Shown in pieces: positions 60,985-64,000 of a DNA stretch of 64,000 nt. The notes below the pieces were generated by a model. It saw only the letters and a program-made list of their open reading frames with translations. It was not told the origin of the DNA and did not search any database. Within the stretch, counting starts at the first letter, position 1; each line of letters opens with the position of its first letter. A program made the translations under genes and the position numbers. The stretch is from NCBI GenBank assembly GCA_910585895.1, contig CAJUHY010000004.1, positions 43,757-107,756 of the forward strand, in the 5' to 3' direction. The stretch is from an uncultured Lachnospiraceae bacterium. GTDB lineage: Bacteria > Bacillota > Clostridia > Lachnospirales > Lachnospiraceae.

Positions 60985-62175
60985 TTATTTTTTGATGGTT
61001 TTCCGCAGTTTCCTGTATATAGTCTGGATATTTTTATTAAATTTAAAAACCAATATTATTTTTTGGAAAAGCCCTGGCTGGGGGAAATATTTATCACTCA
61101 ACTGCTTATAGGTCAAGTTGTCTGCGTCTCGGAATACATTTTCTCTGATTTGGGTCATTTCCGAAGATTCATTTACGCATACATTGCTGTTAAATATATC
61201 CCCAGATACGACAACCTCAGATTGAATATTGTCCTTTATCCTCTGAAAGAGCAGACGTCCTTTTTCCGAATTGATAAGCGCCATGGATGTGCCTTTATCC
61301 TCATCCAGGCTTTTGTCAATATTTTCAATTCCCCAAAAGTCTGCCAGGGTAATATCTGCTATGCGTGGAAAGCCTTTAAATTTGCAATCATAACAAGATG
61401 GTCTCATAAAAGCATTGTACTCCAGATAACCTATCATAAATGTGTCAAAATATCTCCAGCCTACATAACTTTTGCCATTTGCAAAATTGATTTTAGTAGA
61501 AAAGTTATGCCATCCATATTTTTTGTTTTTAAATTTAACGTATGTGACTCTGGATTTGTATTTTTCTTCTAAGTATGAAAGGTATTTTAAAAATATTTTA
61601 GGTGAATTCATGCCTTTGCAGATAAAATCAACCGTATACAATTTCGTATAATCTTTTTGCAGGAAGTTATATAATGCCGCTATTTGGCAAGGGCTGCCGC
61701 AGAATAGCGCTTCTTTTCCTGTTTCTAAGTTATATTTTATTTCCTTAAATGCGCCATTGAGGTCGCTTTGGAGGTATTTGGAGCTTCTAATCCGCTCTAA
61801 TTCTTTAGGGTTATCAGATATTATATGTTCTACATGCCAATCGTCTGTGTATACAGCTCCTGAGACACATCCGCCTTGCTGATATATATTTTCTGCCAGT
61901 TCTGAGAATATTCCGCCGGATGTACTGTCTATTCTGGTGTGGCTGTTCTTTGACCAGCAGGCGTACACTTCTGGACTGGATGAGTTCTTATTGCAGATAG
62001 GGGAATTTACAGGGCATACATTGTCACATAAACCGCATGATACGCATTTTTTGCTATCGACAAAAGGATATTTAAAACCTTCTGTATCCTCTTGCATAGA
62101 TATGGCATTTACAGGACAAATATTTGCACATGAAAAGCAAGATACACAGTCTTTTTTATTGATAATTTGAATCAT
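60985..62175 (-). CDS. Ferredoxin-FrhB protein (F420 hydrogenase beta-subunit-like)
   Basis: A 396-residue protein. Two [4Fe-4S] ferredoxin motifs (Cys 10/13/16/20 and 44/47/50/54) precede an FrhB-type domain (STSGGIFSELAENI, FCGSPCQIAALYNFL, RPSCYDCKFKGFPRIADITLADFWG). It matches the middle section of the triple-fusion protein at 15.5 kb but stands alone without a pyruvyltransferase. Such genes recur in glycan clusters of anaerobes; an F420-independent, flavin-dependent reduction is likely but the substrate is unknown. Its start overlaps the previous gene's stop by four bases. Confidence 0.85.
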   Translation of the reverse strand: MIQIINKKDCVSCFSCANICPVNAISMQEDTEGFKYPFVDSKKCVSCGLCDNVCPVNSPICNKNSSSPEVYACWSKNSHTRIDSTSGGIFSELAENIYQQGGCVSGAVYTDDWHVEHIISDNPKELERIRSSKYLQSDLNGAFKEIKYNLETGKEALFCGSPCQIAALYNFLQKDYTKLYTVDFICKGMNSPKIFLKYLSYLEEKYKSRVTYVKFKNKKYGWHNFSTKINFANGKSYVGWRYFDTFMIGYLEYNAFMRPSCYDCKFKGFPRIADITLADFWGIENIDKSLDEDKGTSMALINSEKGRLLFQRIKDNIQSEVVVSGDIFNSNVCVNESSEMTQIRENVFRDADNLTYKQLSDKYFPQPGLFQKIILVFKFNKNIQTIYRKLRKTIKK

Positions 62176-63389
62176 TTTCCCTTTTCCTCCCTTATATGGC
62201 AGTCGTTTAGGCTCTTCCTTTTGGCTAAAGTGTATTTTATCTTGGCAAATATCCTATGCAGTAACGTATAGATTTTATATGTCCCCTTATAGAAACTCAT
62301 AAGATAGGTGATTCTGTCCCAGAGATTGAGTGATGTCAAGAAATCCCTGTTTTTAACGGCATTTAGAATCTCCGGTTCGTCAATTTCCATTTCCTTATAA
62401 TAGTCCGTAATCAATCTGTCAGCCCTTGCATTCCATGAATAATCTATCCCCTGCATATATGTGTTCTTTTCGTAAAAATTGACTGAATGGCGTATTCCCT
62501 CCTGAAAGGTTGTCTCAGCGGAAAAGTCTTTTACCGCGTTTTTTATTTTGCTGTTATCGAATTCCCGGTTTCTGCCTTTATCGCCAAACAGCTCGCCTTT
62601 TAATTCAGGCATTTTTTGGGCAATATAGGCAGAGGGGATATTTGCAGTTAAGACATGGGGTTCTCCTAATGCTTCTGCAAAATATTCGAGAGCCTCTGCC
62701 CATGTAAGCGTATAATCAGTTGTAATATGAAAGGCTTGCTGATATGCGTCATCATTTGCAAATAAGCCTACGACTCCAACAGCAAAATCTTTGGAATATG
62801 TGAGCGTACAAGTAGCCTGTCCGCTGTCCCACAGGATTACCGGCCGTTTATGCCTGATCCTGTCAGCCAATGTCCAATGCAGGCCGTGCGGAATAACGGC
62901 AAAGGGAATACGTGCGTTGCTGTAAGTCACATAAGGCCTGACAATCGTATATTTCATTCTGGATGCAGCATAATTGTCCCGTAAATAATTTTCACAGGCA
63001 ATTTTATGTTCCGCGTAATCCCAATCTGGATTGTTTAATTCAAAATCTTCCGTTATTTTCTCACCAGCAGAGGTCTTTCTGTAGACGGTTGCGGATGATA
63101 TGAAGATAAATTGGCTGCATTTATCGTCTACGATACTTAACGTGTTTTTTAACTCGTTGATATCGTATGAAATAAAATCTATAACGACATCGAAATAAAA
63201 GCCCTCCAAATCCTTCCGGGCTTGTTCTTTGTTTCTGATATCGCTTATGATGCTTGTCACGTTATTATTTGTATTTTTAACCTTGTTAATTCCTCGGTTC
63301 AGGATATAAACGTCATATCCACGCGCTGCAGATAGATCTCTGATATCTGTACTCAGGATTCCTGTGCCTCCGATTAATAAAACTTTCAA
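62172..63389 (-). CDS. NAD-dependent epimerase/dehydratase family protein
   Basis: A 405-residue extended-SDR protein: the GGTGILS cofactor loop at residues 8-14 (MKVLLIGGTGILSTDIRDL), ISSATVYRK, the catalytic-type YAEHK and RPYVTYSN. A C-terminal extension of about 100 residues beyond the usual end is helical and basic. It could epimerise, reduce or dehydrate a nucleotide sugar. It is coupled by a four-base overlap to the ferredoxin-FrhB gene, so the two may act on the same sugar. Confidence 0.85.
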   Translation of the reverse strand: MKVLLIGGTGILSTDIRDLSAARGYDVYILNRGINKVKNTNNNVTSIISDIRNKEQARKDLEGFYFDVVIDFISYDINELKNTLSIVDDKCSQFIFISSATVYRKTSAGEKITEDFELNNPDWDYAEHKIACENYLRDNYAASRMKYTIVRPYVTYSNARIPFAVIPHGLHWTLADRIRHKRPVILWDSGQATCTLTYSKDFAVGVVGLFANDDAYQQAFHITTDYTLTWAEALEYFAEALGEPHVLTANIPSAYIAQKMPELKGELFGDKGRNREFDNSKIKNAVKDFSAETTFQEGIRHSVNFYEKNTYMQGIDYSWNARADRLITDYYKEMEIDEPEILNAVKNRDFLTSLNLWDRITYLMSFYKGTYKIYTLLHRIFAKIKYTLAKRKSLNDCHIREEKGK

Positions 63390-63418
63390 TGCTTATCGCC
63401 TCCATTTACAATAATACC

Positions 63419-63703
63419 TTAGATTTTATGGGAAAATTTGCCCAATACCCCTTTGACAATATTTTTTTCATAGGCATTCATTGCAAATCTATATGCAAAT
63501 AAACAATAGAATGCCACATATACAGAACCATATATGAGAACGCCGATGATACCGTCTATATTGGTTACGGATATTATAACCAGGGTCATAGCGGCTGTAG
63601 GCAGGAACTGTAAAAACATTTTTATGATTTCCGACCAGAATGCTTTTACGTTGAGGTTTATAACTTTTTTATAATAAAAACACAATAAAAATCTGATTAT
63701 CCG
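63419..63703 (-). pseudogene. C-terminal remnant of a Wzx-like polysaccharide flippase
   Basis: About 95 open codons that read like the end of an oligosaccharide flippase: RFLLCFYYKKVINLNVKAFW, two membrane helices and the AMNAYEKNIVKGVLGKF ending typical of clostridial Wzx proteins. The frame is closed upstream by TAG at 63704-63706, and the bases beyond do not look like flippase coding sequence. The only start is a TTG at 63685. The other 380-400 residues of a normal flippase are missing, so this is a truncated gene at the edge of a rearrangement. Confidence 0.65.
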
Positions 63704-63706
63704 CTA

Positions 63707-63957
63707 AAACACAGTATCTATCAGCATTTTCAAGGAAACAAACACATCAATTTACTACTTATTTACTACTAACGAATGAGCCTTGATACGCAAGTTTTCC
63801 TAGATATGCAAAGATATGGTACAGCACATCAGTATTGAAACAAGAAAAAATTGAATAACTTATAGACTATGGAACGCCTAAAATGACGTTCCTTTTCTAT
63901 TTCCAGCCGTTCTTATTGGACGGCTATTTTATTACCAAAAATGAAAGCTGAAAGAAC
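63707..63957. other. Non-coding junction segment with hairpins and a short direct repeat
   Basis: No gene is supported here. It contains the direct repeat TTTACTACT at 63751-63759 and 63762-63770, a terminator-like hairpin GGAACG (63871-63876) with CGTTCC (63887-63892) followed by TTTT, and a second hairpin AGCCGT (63905-63910) with ACGGCT (63920-63925) followed by ATTTTATT. The flippase remnant on one side suggests an insertion boundary. Confidence 0.4.
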
Positions 63958-64000
63958 TTGAAAAAGATTAAAAGCTACACGGGTATCTGGAACGTGGAAA
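63958..64000 (+). CDS. Possible start of a conjugation-type (TcpE-like) gene, cut by window end
   Basis: Fourteen codons from a TTG start read KKIKSYTGIWNVE and run off the window. The pattern recalls the opening of TcpE-like conjugative-element proteins, but the fragment is far too short to assign, and the start has only a weak ribosome site. Included as a lead because a truncated gene and repeats lie just before it. Confidence 0.2.
   Translation, partial: MKKIKSYTGIWNVE

Noticed and set aside
1..64000. CRISPR arrays, tRNA or rRNA genes, complete insertion sequences
   Set aside because: No regularly spaced repeats, cloverleaf-type sequences, rRNA landmarks or transposase genes were recognised on either strand by reading.

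Overview
The window is almost entirely one very large surface-polysaccharide biosynthesis and export region from a Gram-positive Firmicute, most likely a Lachnospiraceae-type gut clostridium. This placement is inferred from gene style: strong AGGAGG ribosome sites, sigma-A promoters, TagG/TagH-type ABC exporters, tandem AAA/PD-(D/E)XK ATPases, and membrane families that recall DUF6020 and DUF6056. No rRNA, tRNA, CRISPR array or complete transposase gene was seen. DNA from about 29 to 50 kb looks more AT-rich than 1-28 kb, suggesting blocks of different ancestry (judged by eye, not computed).

Region A (1-26.2 kb, all + strand) is a long operon with two ABC export systems. The first is a permease (cut by the window edge) plus an ATPase carrying a Wzt-like C-terminal domain. 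It is followed by a two-domain glycosyltransferase, a methyltransferase fused to a kinase-like domain (the architecture of the WbdD chain terminator), an initiating phosphoglycosyl transferase and four GT2 enzymes. The second exporter is a permease plus a short ATPase. It precedes a GlfT2-like galactofuranosyltransferase, pyruvyltransferase-family proteins (two fused to FrhB-like redox domains), UDP-galactopyranose mutase, a GT-C-like membrane protein and an AglD/LPG-synthase-like membrane protein. This predicts a galactofuranose-containing glycan.

Region B (26.3-29 kb) holds two AAA-type ATPase genes. The second has lost its middle by an in-frame deletion, and a clear terminator follows it.

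Region C (29-41.3 kb) starts with two polytopic membrane proteins under their own promoters. It continues with a tightly coupled operon: RffA/WecE aminotransferase (dTDP-4-amino-4,6-dideoxygalactose), two ATP-grasp ligases, an SDR, an acyltransferase-3, a thiamine-diphosphate enzyme, a phosphoesterase, an ArnC-like transferase and two ArnE/ArnF-like small membrane proteins. This reads as a pathway that builds a modified amino sugar, loads it on undecaprenyl phosphate and flips it.

Region D (41.4-56.8 kb) has a strong promoter, then two asparagine-synthase-like paralogues (the second frameshifted and carrying an 11-G tract), an FkbM methyltransferase, a double GT2 protein, two paralogous O-antigen ligase/polymerase-like proteins, and PglF and PglE homologues. 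Region E (56.8-60.3 kb) adds a 58-residue small gene, two divergently oriented XRE regulators, two NeuD/PglD-like acyltransferases joined at a 9-G tract, and a PglC-like transferase. PglF/E/D/C together predict UDP-N,N'-diacetylbacillosamine (or a close relative) as the initiating sugar. Region F (60.3-63.7 kb, - strand) has an acetyltransferase, a ferredoxin-FrhB protein, an NAD-dependent epimerase-like protein and the truncated end of a Wzx-like flippase. The last 300 bases look like the edge of a different, possibly mobile, segment.
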